NCBI RefSeq assembly: GCF_001649575.2 | Contig: NC_051431.1 | Coordinates: 11,730,240 to 11,794,239 of the forward strand | Length of the DNA stretch: 64,000 nt | Reading direction: 5' to 3' | DNA from: Kryptolebias marmoratus | Lineage: Eukaryota; Chordata; Actinopteri; Cyprinodontiformes; Rivulidae | In this document: positions 13,566 to 24,722 of the stretch, piece after piece | Position numbering within the stretch: the first letter of the stretch is position 1 | Layout: each line of letters starts with the position of its first letter | Notes under the pieces: model-generated | What the model saw: only the letters and a program-made list of their open reading frames with translations | What the model was told of the DNA's origin: nothing | The model's database searches: none | Translations under genes and position numbers: made by a program

Positions 13566-15967
13566 CTAATGGCCTCCGCACATGTGCTGTAGGGGAAGCA
13601 GAGGGTGACGGAGGGGTGGAGGTGTCCGGTGGTGGTGGTGGTGGGAAGGTGGGCTGCCAGGAGGAGAGCCTTCGTTGTCAGAGGACAGGTAGATCTCACC
13701 TGAAGGTCCTCCACTGAGTGAAGTTTGGAAACTGGAGCAAAAGAAGAGACAGATCTTATGATCCGCTTCAACCACAAGATGGCGCTGTTGCATCGGTTCA
13801 AAGGGTTAAAAGGGTCGAAATGCCACAATTTTAGAGCTGAGAAACTATTCAGTTGTACAATTATTACCATACGACTTGGTGAAATAGAAAACAGCATCAA
13901 GAAAATCTTATTTTTAAAAAAATGTACAAGCTAAAACGCGCACTAATAAACTGCTAGCGTGAAGGAACTATTTTTACACTGATTTGTTTTTATTTTTTAT
14001 CTGAGCTAGTTCTGCTGGCTCGCACTATGACCTCACATTTATTTTTATTTTATTATAATTTTAGCCATGGCTTGCGGTCAAATGTTTTTGTCTTTTCGTG
14101 TAATAAAAGTTAAAAGTGCCGTTTGAAAGTGATCCTCCCGGTTAGGCTGATCACTTGTATCCCTCCGCGTCCAGTCTCTCCCGAGTTAACGTTCGTCACT
14201 GTTATTATACAATAACGCAAAATAACGGCGTTAAATTCTTGAGATACTTAAGTTGTCAAAGCAGACGACCTGCTGTGTCGTAGCTGACCTGGTGATGTCC
14301 GTGTTTCGGTCTCTCTGCCGGCGGTTCTTGAACCAGTTGCTGACCTGGGTGGACGTGAGGCCGGTGGCCGCTGCGAGCTCCCGCTTCTCCCGGGTCGACG
14401 GATAAGGTTTCCGGTGGTACCACTCTCTCAACATGATCCGAGATTTCTCCTGTTTTTGTAGAGGTTTTGACAGCATAAAAAAGTGACATTTGTGGAAAAA
14501 ACGTTCGATCGAAGAAACAAACCAGGGATTTCCCCAAAACTCAATTTTTAACGTGTTCTTAAAAAAATAGGTCCTTGAAGGCATAAGGGATATTGCTCAC
14601 ATTTGTCCTTTTTTTGTTATTAGTGTCTACTTTGCAGTCCCTTTTTCAACCACAAGTCCTGCAAGATGTGCAACTATTGTTGCTCAGGTAATCTTGCAGA
14701 AAAAAAAGTAATATGCACGATTAAAACAAGCACCCCGAGTTTCAACAGAGTTAGGACGTTGTGTAAAGTGTAAATAAAACCAGAATACAATGATGTGCAA
14801 ATCTCACAAACCCATATTTTATTCTTAGTGGTACATTATAAACCTATCAGGTGTTTAAACTAAGACAAATGCATCTTTCTAAGGATAAACATAAGGTAGT
14901 TTTGAATTTGATGGCAGCAATACATCTACAAAAATAAAGCTGTAAAAGTTATGGGTATGAATAAAAAGCTGGAGGAGCATTTTTCAACTAATTAGGTTAA
15001 GTGGCAACAGGTCTGTTAGAGCAATGATTCCCAAAGTTGGGGTCGGGACCCCAATGTGGGTCACTCAACACCAAGTAGGGGTCCTTAGGTAATCTCCAGA
15101 CATCAACTTACAATAAAAAAAACTTTGGTTTTAATGCTATGTTTGCACCATAATCGTTACAAAAACTTGAAATACAAGTCCACAAATTGATTAAAAAATA
15201 GCATAATGGATGTTAGGACTGTTTGTGTTGTCATTATGTCCTTATTTAATAAAGTCATTGGCATTTTTGGATGTTTAAATGGCCAACAGATGGGGTCACA
15301 CACCTTTGTCACTACTATTTTATGGGTCGGAAGCTGAAAAGTTTGGGACTGGGTATATAAAAAGCATTTTAGGGAGGCTGAATCTATTCGAAGTAAAGAT
15401 AAGCAGGAGTTGACCAGTCTGCAGATAGTGGAGCAGTAGTGGATATGTTTTTATGTAAAACCTGAGCCTTCAAAGTTCATAGATGTCAGACAAACATGAC
15501 AAGTGTCTGGACCATTTATAGGAAGATCATTATTTGAATGAATACTTGAGCTAAACGACGACCGGCAGAGTTTGTACCTTGAAGCAGTAACTGGTCTCTT
15601 CTCCATCCCAGATGGTGTGCGGTAAAGGAAACTTTCTCCTGACGCGATACTTCCCCACAGCTCCCAGGGGCCGACCCCTCTGCCCCTCAGCCTCGGCGTA
15701 GTGGGCTCTCAGCCAGAGCTGCTGCAGGAACGGGTGGCTGCGCGAGGAGAAGGGGAAGCCCTCCAGCAGGGCGTAGAGGTCCGAGAAGCGGCCCTGGTGG
15801 AAGGCCACTGCAGCTTTGGCCTTCAGCACGCTCTCTAGCTCCCCGAGGCATGCCGGGGAGGAGGAAGAGGGTGGAAGAGTGGAGAGGAAGCTGGAGAGTC
15901 GGTCCATGTATCCGCCTTGCAGAAGGACCTCGCACACACAGATGACCTGCTCTGCGGTGAAGAGCAT
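13566..15967 (-). CDS. six9: SIX1/2-class homeobox transcription factor, six9-like
   Basis: Nuclear DNA-binding protein of the sine oculis family. Three minus-strand exons: 15967-15578 (130 codons), 14449-14289, 13731-13566; phases add to 717 nt, 238 aa. Exon 1 carries the SIX domain ([52 protein letters not shown]) and the start of the homeodomain; exon 2 gives the rest ([17 protein letters not shown]). The homeodomain tetrapeptide ETSY places it with SIX1/SIX2, not SIX4/5 (ETVY) or SIX3/6. Exon 3 was recovered from phase and from its acidic-Pro stretch [16 protein letters not shown], which resembles the SIX1/2 tail; it ends in a His- and Pro-rich tail. Reading through exon 2 instead would end at 14231. 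The protein is shorter than SIX1 (284 aa). Its position next to six5 suggests it is the SIX1/2 member of that cluster, the gene called six9 in zebrafish and missing from mammals; that name is inferred, the class is seen. The start ATG at 15967 lies right before the SIX domain; no earlier in-frame ATG. Confidence 0.85.
14740..15430 (+). mobile_element. Interspersed DNA-repeat with a second element nested in it
   Basis: In six9 intron 1. The outer parts at about 14740-15018 (block 'tttcaacagagttaggacgt', block 'aactaattaggttaagtggc') and 15355-15430 (block 'gaagtaaagataagcaggag') match the order of a repeat that I know as common in fish genomes. The inner part, about 15021-15350, interrupts it and has the look of a non-autonomous hAT element ('cccaaagttggggtcggga' at one end, 'gctgaaaagtttggga' at the other). 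The outer family's class is not known to me. Confidence 0.6.
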
Positions 15968-18291
15968 CGCTGTCGGAGAAGAAGGGAGGTCTAGAGGTGA
16001 ACAAGCTTCACTTGTGTTTGTTCATCTGGGAGCTGAAGCCTCTGTGCAGCATTCTGGATGAACAAAAAGTGAACCTGCATGAGCGCGAGCGTTACTCACC
16101 ATCATACCCCGCCACAGGTAACCTGAGACCATCAGGGTTAGAACAACACGCCAGATATCCTCCTCCTCTTGTACAAACACATGCCGGTGCACCTCCACTC
16201 ATATTTTGGAGCTTTGCTATTGTACAAACCAGGAAAAAAAAAAAAAAACACACCTGGAGGTTTCATTGCCGGAAGCGAATGATGCATTTGAATAAAATTT
16301 TGTTGCCAAATTAGAGGCAAAAGTCCCTGATAAACAATGAGATGTCGAGAATAATCCACATCTGTAAAACGGCACAAGAGGACGCTGAAGAAAAAAACAA
16401 CGCTGAGGCTTTTTTATAAATGTAGTTTATTACAATATTGTGGAATATAAAAAATAGAATGCATTTGGATACAAAAACACGGACCTTTAATGACACACGA
16501 ATGATCCCTTTTCAAAACAATTAAAAAAAAAAAAAGATCAACATACAATATCTTTGGTTACATCTGGAGTTATATACGTGACAAACAGGACAATAAAAAC
16601 AAATCCCATGCTACAAATAAATGTCAGGGTACAAATTAAAGCCTTCACAAGCTTTAACGTTAGCAATCTTTGGTACAAAATAAGAAAAGGCTCATTTTTT
16701 CCCCTCTAACTGATGACCAAAAAGCAGGTTGGAATAAAAACAAGCTCATTTTATTTCAAAATATAGAATTAATTACCTCAAAATGAACTAAATCATTTGC
16801 ACCACATTGTGGCCTTAGTAGAAGTTAATGTAAATTCCTATATGTGCGTTTTCCACGAGTGTCTTTTTTTACTTTTAAAAAATAAAACTAGAAACTGATT
16901 GGTTCATGCTTTAAATAGATTAAAAGTACAAAACAGACAAACATACTATGATTAAAAACAATAAAAGGCCAAATATTGTAACTCGATGCAACACTGCAGT
17001 GTATATTTGTGTACCACAAATGGCCAAAAGACTAACCGCTACCTGTGTTCCGACAGCTCAGAGCTCATAAAGTTTAGCGTTTTAATCCTAAAATGTGTCT
17101 TTGTTTTCTGACTTTATGAGTCCAATCGCTGTCACACTAACACGGCAACGCAACGTAAACATAATGTAAATGAAATGTGCAAAATATACAGAAAGACGAG
17201 CTCAAACGATGATTATGCGACATTGTGTTTCATTGATACAGAAATGTAGATTTTTTTTTTTTTAAATGTTTGGAAATTTGTTTTCTATATAGCAATTACC
17301 ACCTTTTTTTAATCAAACATGTAGGATTTAAGAATAAGGCACTTAACAGTATCAACATACTGAGAGTTTGGCTGCATTTTATGTTTAAAAGTAAAACATC
17401 ACAGTAAAAAAAGTTTTAGTGTAATGCGCTGCCAACGCTTCATTTCAAAGCTTATTTTCGTCTCCCACGAGTCCCGGCTCTGACTCACCCTCAAAAAAAA
17501 GAGCTAAACATGCATTGCATAGAGTTAAAACCCTCCTAATAACCCTTTTATATCCTGTATGACTTCTTTCAGCTCATGTAAAGAGGCATCCTTGGTTGCA
17601 AACTGCAGGGAAGTCACCGACACGTTACTATTAAAATGTAGTAAATCTGCATGTTTCAACCAGACGTCAGTAACTTTATTCTAGCTCTAAAATAGTGATG
17701 TTCCTCCTAATGCGAAAAGGTAAAAGTTTAAAGATACAAAACAGTTCTTTTTTTCTTTAAATGAAGAAAATAATCTTTGCTGGATTCCCGGAGTGTTTAA
17801 AGAAAAAGCATGTTCCGATCGTGAAAAGAGAACCAAAGTTTCTGCAGAGACCTGGTTTCGGGTTTGTACCATTTGCTGGATCTTTGTGGGGGAATCCACC
17901 TCTGCCAGCAAAGAAGAAAAAAAAAAAAACTCCAGACAACTACGGCTGAATTTTAGCCCACAGTCAAAGATGAGCTGAAATCAGACCAGTCCAGGTTGGA
18001 TCCTTTGTCTGGATTTGATAAATCAGGTGGTGTGTGTGTAGAGGTCTGGGTCTAAACTTCAAAAGATGCTGAATTCTCCCTTTAAAACCCAAAAGGAACA
18101 GTTTCATCTCGAAAACTGCACAGGACATTTCTCAAAAGTGCCACTTTGGACCGTCTTGGACATGTATTAAAAGACAGAGGATCCGTACTGTGAAATAAAA
18201 TCTGTCAAGTCATTAAAATAAAAAAAGGTACTTGTTTGTTTTTTGCCTTTTTTTTTAGCTTTACGGTCACCAACCTTCCACTTTAAACAGA
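15968..18291 (-). other. six9 upstream region and six5 3' untranslated region
   Basis: AT-rich sequence without a convincing coding frame. The right part is most likely the long six5 3' UTR; the left 400 bases would contain the six9 promoter and 5' UTR, so the two genes, both on the minus strand, are closely spaced. A run of 16 A residues lies near 16232. Confidence 0.55.
16426..16431 (-). terminator. six5: Candidate six5 poly(A) signal
   Basis: AATAAA on the minus strand, about 1.9 kb beyond the six5 stop codon. Other minus-strand matches occur closer (for example near 16750), so the exact end is uncertain. Confidence 0.4.
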
Positions 18292-21200
18292 CTAAAGGCC
18301 CAGATCATCGTCCACAGGGACAGACTGGAGCTGAGTGAGGATCTTAGAGTCTCCATCCATCTCCTCCGGGTCTCCTAGAGGTGAGCTGGCCTCCTCATCC
18401 CGGCCCGGAGAGGGGCTTCCCAGGAGGAGCGACTCTCCCCCCGGCAGGGCCAACAGAGCGGGATCGACGTGCAGCTCGCCCTTCCCGCGGACGTCAAACA
18501 GAGTCAGACTGGTGGAGGCCGAAAGGGGTACGGGGCTCCACGCCGGCTGGGACAGCTGGACGCTCGGCGGTGCTCCGCTGTAGACGGGGCTGAGGGTGAG
18601 CATGCTCTCTGGAGTGAGCGTGTTCTGCGTTGTGGAGGTGACCAGCTGATCTAAAGCGTGGGAGGAGGTGGAGACGGCAGGAGCCTGGCCGCCGGTGATG
18701 GCGGTCTCCGGAGCACAATACAGAGGAGACGAGTTGATGAAACTCAGAGGAGAAGTGGTGAGGCTGCCGGAAGTGGTGGTCGGGGGCTGGGACGCCAGCG
18801 GAGGAGTGATGGAGCTGAGCGCTGCACCCGCTCCGCTTACAGGCACGGGGGAAGCGTCTAGGACTGGTTTCAGGGGTAAACTGGTGAGCTGGATGCCTGC
18901 TGGGATGGTCAGAATCAGCTTGCCTTGTTGGACGCTCAAGTAGGGGCTTCCACTGAGGACGAGGTTACCTAAACCACAGGAAGGACAGCAGTCAGGACAT
19001 TTTCCTTTTGTGTTCAAATGTTTCTTTTTTTACATGATGTTAAAAATAAGAAACAAACTTATACAACCATATTCTGCAGCTGAAACAATCAGTTATTAAG
19101 TTGACAGAAATTGCCATTTTATTGTTATAATTTGAACGTTCTCTCCAAGGTTATTACAGGATTTCCACCATTTCTGTCTTGTATTATCGCTGAGGGAGAT
19201 GGAAATGCCTGGGCTCGTCTGTTAGCAAAATATCTCAGAAACCTGTGGACGTATTTTACTGAAACTAAGCTTAGACGTACATCTCCGCTTATTTAACTTT
19301 TGGTGACAACCGGATTCAAGATGGCCACCACAGCTCTATAGTGATTCCGTTTCTTTTTACTTCTCGCCTTTTCTTTGGTAACATGGAAATACTTCTGCGT
19401 ACTTTGTGGTATTTTAACCATTCAAAAGTGAAAATTTTCAGCTCATTCTGTATATTACAAATATGACTTTTAGTTTTTGCAACTTTTAGACTTTTCAAAA
19501 CATTTAACTTTATTTGAAAATGAAATTTCCCATCTTCAACTCCTTCAAAAACACGGTTCTCTTTGAAATCTACTCTGGGATACTTGTTCTGTTTTTGTCT
19601 TCTTGTGGTACTTTTAGCCTTTAGCTACCAATTTTTTTACTTAGCATTAGCAGTTACCAGAACATTTTGCACTGAATATTTAGTTTCACGTTAAAAATAA
19701 TGACTCTCTCTCTGTACAAATTTTATCATTTCCAGCTCAGGTTTACATCAAAAGGCTTATTTACTTGTCCTGTACCCAAATACATGGAATCGATCACAAT
19801 ATTAGGAAAAACCATGAAGTAATTGTGTACCTGGAGGAGCGGAGGGCAGCTGAATGATTCCTGGGTTTAGCAGCTGCATTGCGGGGGCCATGCTGGTCGG
19901 GGTACCCACACTCTGGATGGGCCTCAGCTGGTTTATTCTGAGCGGGCCCGGCGCGACCCCTCCTGCAGCCGGAGCCAGGATCTGTAAGGGCATGCCAGCG
20001 GTGGGGATGGAGAGGGACGGGCTTGCAGGAACCACTTGAGGGAAAGAGATGTTGGAAGAGGTCTGGATGGAGGAGACTGGGACCAGCTGAGGCACAGAGA
20101 GCGGGACCAACTGTGCTGCCGCGCTGCCTTTGCCCTGAAGGGCCGGGACCACTTGAGTCGGGGAAGCTATGGAAACGGCCTGGATTTTGCTCGGCGTGGA
20201 GTTTGTAGTTTGCTCTCCAAGCTGGTGCATCATCTGCGGCTGGAGGCTGCCGTTATTGTTGAGCTGTGAGATGGAAACGATGGTGGCGGCGCACTGAGAC
20301 GTAGCTGTGGACAAACCCAGCTGCAGCTGCGTCGGAGGGTTGCTCGCGCTCAGAGCCTGGGCGGGCTGGAAATGAGGAGCCGGCGACGTGAGGGGGGATA
20401 CCGGGACCAGCTGAGGGCACTGCGACACTTGGGCTCCTGAAGATTGCTGGACCAGATGGGACACTGGCGTGCCCTGAATGGAAGGCACCACCTGGGGCAA
20501 AGAGATGACCTGAGCGGTGGCGTTACTGGAGGAAATCACAGAGCTGGACGAGTTTAAATGGGACAAAGAAGTGACGCTGACGGCGCAAGCGGCGTGCTGA
20601 CTCGGCAGTGTCGCCACCGAAGTAGAAATAACCACGCCTGCAGACGACAGAGAAGCTGGGGGGGTTAGGAACTCTTGGTGTTGAGGGGTTTGTGCTAAAA
20701 CTATCGACGGAAGACTGGTCGGAGAGGACAGAGTTGGTGAGGAGGAGGAGGATAAAGATGAAGAAGACGGGGGCACTGCCTCGCTGCTGCCCTCTGATTT
20801 GGGAACAACGATGAAATCCATTTCATTGGGGTTGTCCGTTTTGGTTTGCAGAGGAGAAGAAATGATAGTTTGAGGGGTCGGCGCCGGTACACTGTTAGTG
20901 CTCAGAACTTTGGACTCCACAACCGAGACTTCCTGTTCAGCTCCAGAGGCCGACTGCCGCGACGGCTGCCCGCTCGTCCCGGGTTTGGTTATCACCTGAG
21001 CCCCATTCAGGATCAAAGGAGAGTTGGTGGCGACGGGACTCAGGGTGACTGTTCGGCAGTCGCCCAAGTTGAGCCCGTTGATGATGACGCCGGCACCTGA
21101 GCCGGAGATGAGCGAGTTTCCATTGAGGAGCAAAGGCTGCGAGGCTGCGAGGAAGCTGCTGGACCCGTTCAGGATGAGCTGACTCCCTGTGTTGCAAGGG

Positions 21201-24200
21201 ACCGCAGAGACGGAGATGATGGGCGCCGCGGAGATGGCGGCCTCCTCAGGCTTGTCGGGCGCATCGTCCATCACGCTCGCCTCATCCTCGGTGCTGTGGT
21301 TCCCATCGGACTCACTGAAATCAGAAAAATAAAATTACAACCTTTTTAATTAAAGCAAATTGTTATTTTGAGACTTCAGTCTTCTTTCAGATGATAACAG
21401 TTTATCATATTTAAGAAGATACCCGCCATCTTGGGATCTTCAGAAAATGTCTGGCAGTTCAAAACATAGAGATAAAAAAACAACATCACATTCACTTAAG
21501 AGTGTATATTTGCAACACAAAACACAACTCTTGGTTGTTAAAATGTTCTCTGAATGCAGTCAGAAACCAAAAGCAGCCATTTTGAAATGATATTGACGAC
21601 GTAACACATGAAAGAAATGTGACCAAGTCGTCATCGTATATCACATCCAAATCTTTGTCCATATTGTCCTCCGAGCTCACTGTTGGTCAACTCTAGACAT
21701 GTCTGACAAAACTTCTTGGAGAACGCAATCTTCTTTGGTTCAGTGTTTCAATCAACATTTCCTAAATTTAAATCTATTTAAACATGTTTTATTTAACTAG
21801 ATTTAACTGAGCAGATCACTCTCCATATAAAAAAGTTATCTGAAAAGGTAAATTGATATTCTTGCGCATGGATTATTTCATACTGATGTGCAAAGGACTT
21901 GAGGCTGAAATGTAGAAACATTTCTGGAAAGATGAGCTCTTGAAAGACTGGTTTAAAATAAAGATTAACGTGTAATATTTTCAATCTAACCCCAGTCACT
22001 GATGACTGCAGTAGGTTCAAAAATAAAATAATGTCTTACTATCATCACCTGCCTGCAAATGAATGCAACAGGGCCGTAATGATTTTTCCTGTGTCTGTCT
22101 GTTAGCAAAATATCTCACGAACCACTGGATGGATTTTAATAAAACCCTCAGAAAGTAACCATTGGATGGAGTCAACCTAATTTAAGCTAATCAACCTCAG
22201 CCAACACAAAAATTTCTCTAACCTGGTGAAATGTACAGATACTAAGTTAAAATTTTGTGTGGTAGTAGCTGAGAGTAACTCACTGGCACAATACCTTGCT
22301 CTAAACTTCAGCAGCAGCTGTTAGAGTCGATATCTCATTAACCATTTGAGAGATTTCAATAAAACCCTCAGAACATTTGTCTACAACTTATTAACTTTTG
22401 GAGTCACCAAAAGTCACGACGGCCAACACAGCTAAGCATCCTTAGCCAACACAAAAGTGGCTGCAACATAGTGAAATATACACATGGTAGGAGCTGAGTC
22501 CTCCTCAACAGATACTCCGAGCACCAACACATCTTGTGAGATCTAACAATTTCACTTTAGATGGTTCTTATTATAAGATTAGTCTATAAATTGCAGGAGT
22601 TTCCTCAAAACTATTAGCTTGATTCTAAGGAAAAACATCCACGAACGACTGAGGCCGTGAACGCTGAACCTCGACATTACGGGGGTCTACGGTCAGAACC
22701 TGAAGAGTTTGGAGAACCCCTGTTGGGCCCCCTCTTCACCCCTCCCTGGACGCCAGGCACAGATCAGGACTCCTGCTCCTGAAGGTAAAAATCAGCTCCA
22801 GCTGAACCCGTTTCACTGTCTACAACAGCGACATGTTTGTTTCATTTTGAAGGAAGTTTAACTACACGAGAAGCCTGCTGAGAACATAAGATTAGTCTAA
22901 AACTCTGGCATGAAAGGCGGTGGACGATACACATTTCCATCAAGGACTTTAAATCGTGTTCAAACATCTAATCTCAATCAACGCTGTGCATGGACCGTTT
23001 TCCTTTATACAAATACGAAGCCTGATCAGACCCCTGGAACCTCTTTAAGCCATCGGTTTGTTTCGAAGTCCACCAGCTGGATCAAAGCCGACCACAAACC
23101 CCGGGGCGGGTCAGGATGAACCCCCCCAGGTGCCCGACGCTTGGTGACACAGCTGTAAAGCTTGTGATTTCAGCCTGGGTGAAAGGCATCTCGCAGGCCT
23201 TCCTCCCGTCTTCAAGCTGAAGCTCTGCAGCCTAACCTCTGTCACCCTCTGAGGGCGGCAGAGCAGGCTTTCAGGAAACTTGAGCCTTTGTGGGCCATCT
23301 GGAGCTCACATTTCATAACAAAGCAACATGCTTTTGGTCTCTGATGTGTGGCTTCACGGCTGTCAAGAGATACTGCCCATCTCCTCATTTCTTACTTATT
23401 AAATCATGTTCTCGCTTTAAACTGGTGTGTGTGCAGGCATTTGTTCTGGCTTATGATAAACAAACAAACAAACATCTGCTTTCAGACAAACTCAGCTCAG
23501 GTTCTAATCTGTGTTGTTGTTGTTGGTGGTGGTGGTCTTGCCTTTTGCTGAGGGTCCCGGACGGGGTCCTGTCCCTCTGCCTGCGGTTCTTGAACCAGTT
23601 GCTGACCTGGGTGAGGGACAGCCCGGTGACTTTGGCCAGGTTCTTCTTCTCGTCCGGGGTCGGGTACCTGTTGCTCTTGTAGCACTCTTTCAGCGCGTTG
23701 CGGGACTTCTCCTTGAAGCAGTACACGGTCTCCTCGCCGTCCCAGATGGTTTTGGGCAGGGGGAACTTCTTCCGGAGCCGGTACTTGTCCACGGCGCCCA
23801 GGCTGCGGCCCCGGGACCTCTCCGCCTCCTTGTAGCGGGCTTTGAGGTACAGGTCCTGCAGGAAGCCGTGGTTGGACGCGTGGAAGTCGTGGCTCTCCAG
23901 GATGGCGTAGAGCTCCTTGAACTCCTCCCGGTGGAAAGCCACCAGAGCCTGGGCCTTCAGCAGGGTCTCGTTGCCACGTAGCAGCTCGGACGAAGGAGGT
24001 ATGGTGGATAGAAATCTCCACAGGCGATCCACATTGCCCGCCTGCAGAAGGGCCTCGCAGAGACACGAAACCTGGTCTGTGGAAAAACTCAGAGCCGACT
24101 TCTGGAAACTTTGGAGCAGTTGTTCCGAGATCTGGACGGGATCTTTCTCTTTCTTGGGCTCCTCTGGGCTGGTCTCTGATTGTTCTGTAGACTCTAAAGA

Positions 24201-24212
24201 CAAGGAAGCCAT
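18292..24212 (-). CDS. six5: SIX5 homeobox transcription factor
   Basis: Nuclear regulator; human SIX5 sits beside DMPK. Three minus-strand coding exons: 24212-23542, 21314-19831, 18968-18292, adding to 2832 nt and 943 aa (human 739). Exon 1 holds an acidic N-terminus, the SIX domain ([40 protein letters not shown]) and the homeodomain ([20 protein letters not shown] then [22 protein letters not shown]). The tetrapeptide ETVY is SIX4/5-specific. Exon 2 resumes with [13 protein letters not shown], matching human SIX5 (SESDGNPTTEDESS), and is a Ser/Thr/Pro-rich activation region with six (P/A/T)Q(V/L)VP repeats. Exon 3 ([20 protein letters not shown]) ends [17 protein letters not shown], like the human tail [17 protein letters not shown]. 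The first intron fits only a GC donor (AG, then GCAAGA); the second is GT-AG. The start chosen is MASLSLES at 24212; an upstream in-frame ATG at 24389 is also open but the extension looks like translated 5' UTR. Confidence 0.93.
19170..19340 (+). repeat. Dispersed repeat family W, copy 3
   Basis: In six5 intron 2. Blocks 'ctgttagcaaaatatctcag', 'acgtacatctccgcttattt' and 'ttcaagatggccaccacagc' occur in the family order. Confidence 0.75.
22050..22950 (+). repeat. Dispersed repeat family W, copy 4, with two core units and a nested insertion
   Basis: In six5 intron 1. A first core ('tgttagcaaaatatctcacg', then 'actggatggattttaataaa') is followed by a second near 22320 ('gatatctcattaaccatttg'), and the 3' end at about 22900-22950 ('ctggcatgaaaggcggtgga') lies beyond a 299-base insertion. 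Confidence 0.75.
22587..22885 (+). mobile_element. 299-base insertion flanked by a 14-base target-site duplication (inverted repeat copy A)
   Basis: The same 14 bases, ATAAGATTAGTCTA, occur at 22573-22586 and at 22886-22899. Between them is a unit that recurs in inverted orientation at about 24433-24722. The duplication length fits a retrotransposon-type (LINE-driven) insertion, though I see no long A tail. It interrupts repeat W copy 4, so it is younger than that copy. Confidence 0.8.
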
Positions 24213-24432
24213 TTTCACTTTAACTTTTTTTTTTTCTCTTTCCCCCACTAGTACTTCCTCCTCCCCCTGTCTCTCCCTCCCTCCCTGCCTATGAGTTTTC
24301 CCATCCTCCGCAGCCGAGCAGACGATTAATGTGCCTGCGAGCCAAAAAGGCAGGCGCGTCCCTTTGCGGGTGAAGATAATAAAGCTCAATATTTAACCCA
24401 TTAAAGCCACATTTAGATGCAGTTTCATCTGC

Positions 24433-24722
24433 CCCGTGTAGTTAGACTTCCTTCAAAATGAAACAAACATGTCGCTGTTGTAGACAGTGAAACGGGTTCA
24501 GCTGGAGCTGATTTTTACCTTCAGGAGCAGGAGTCCTGATCTGTGTCCAGGGGCGCCACCAGGAGGGGTGAAGAGGGGGCCCAACTGGGGTTCCCCAAAC
24601 TCTTCAGGTTCTGACCGTAGACCCCCGTAAAGTCGAGGTTCAGCGTTCACGGCCTGAGTCGTTTGTGGATGTTTTTCCTTAGAACCAGACTAATACTTTT
24701 GCGGAAACTCCCGCAATTTTTT
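24433..24722 (-). mobile_element. Inverted repeat copy B, upstream of six5 exon 1
   Basis: Reverse complement of the 22587-22885 unit, about nine in ten bases identical by eye, with the long shared blocks 'gaccgtagacccccgtaaag' versus its complement and 'ctgttgtagacagtgaaacg' versus its complement. I could not find a clear target-site duplication here. Confidence 0.8.

Noticed and set aside
13566..13900. The His-rich stretch near 13620 as a simple GGT repeat only
   Set aside because: It lies within a splice-consistent six9 exon whose start shows family similarity, so it is treated as coding.
23451..23541. Extension of six5 exon 1 into a His/Gln-rich tail
   Set aside because: Homology with human SIX5 resumes only in exon 2; the extension is intron read through after the GC donor.
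24213..24389. An upstream start for six5 at 24389
   Set aside because: The extra 59 residues (Arg/Glu/Lys-rich from a CCCTCC-type run) resemble no SIX protein; MASLSLES fits better. It cannot be fully excluded.
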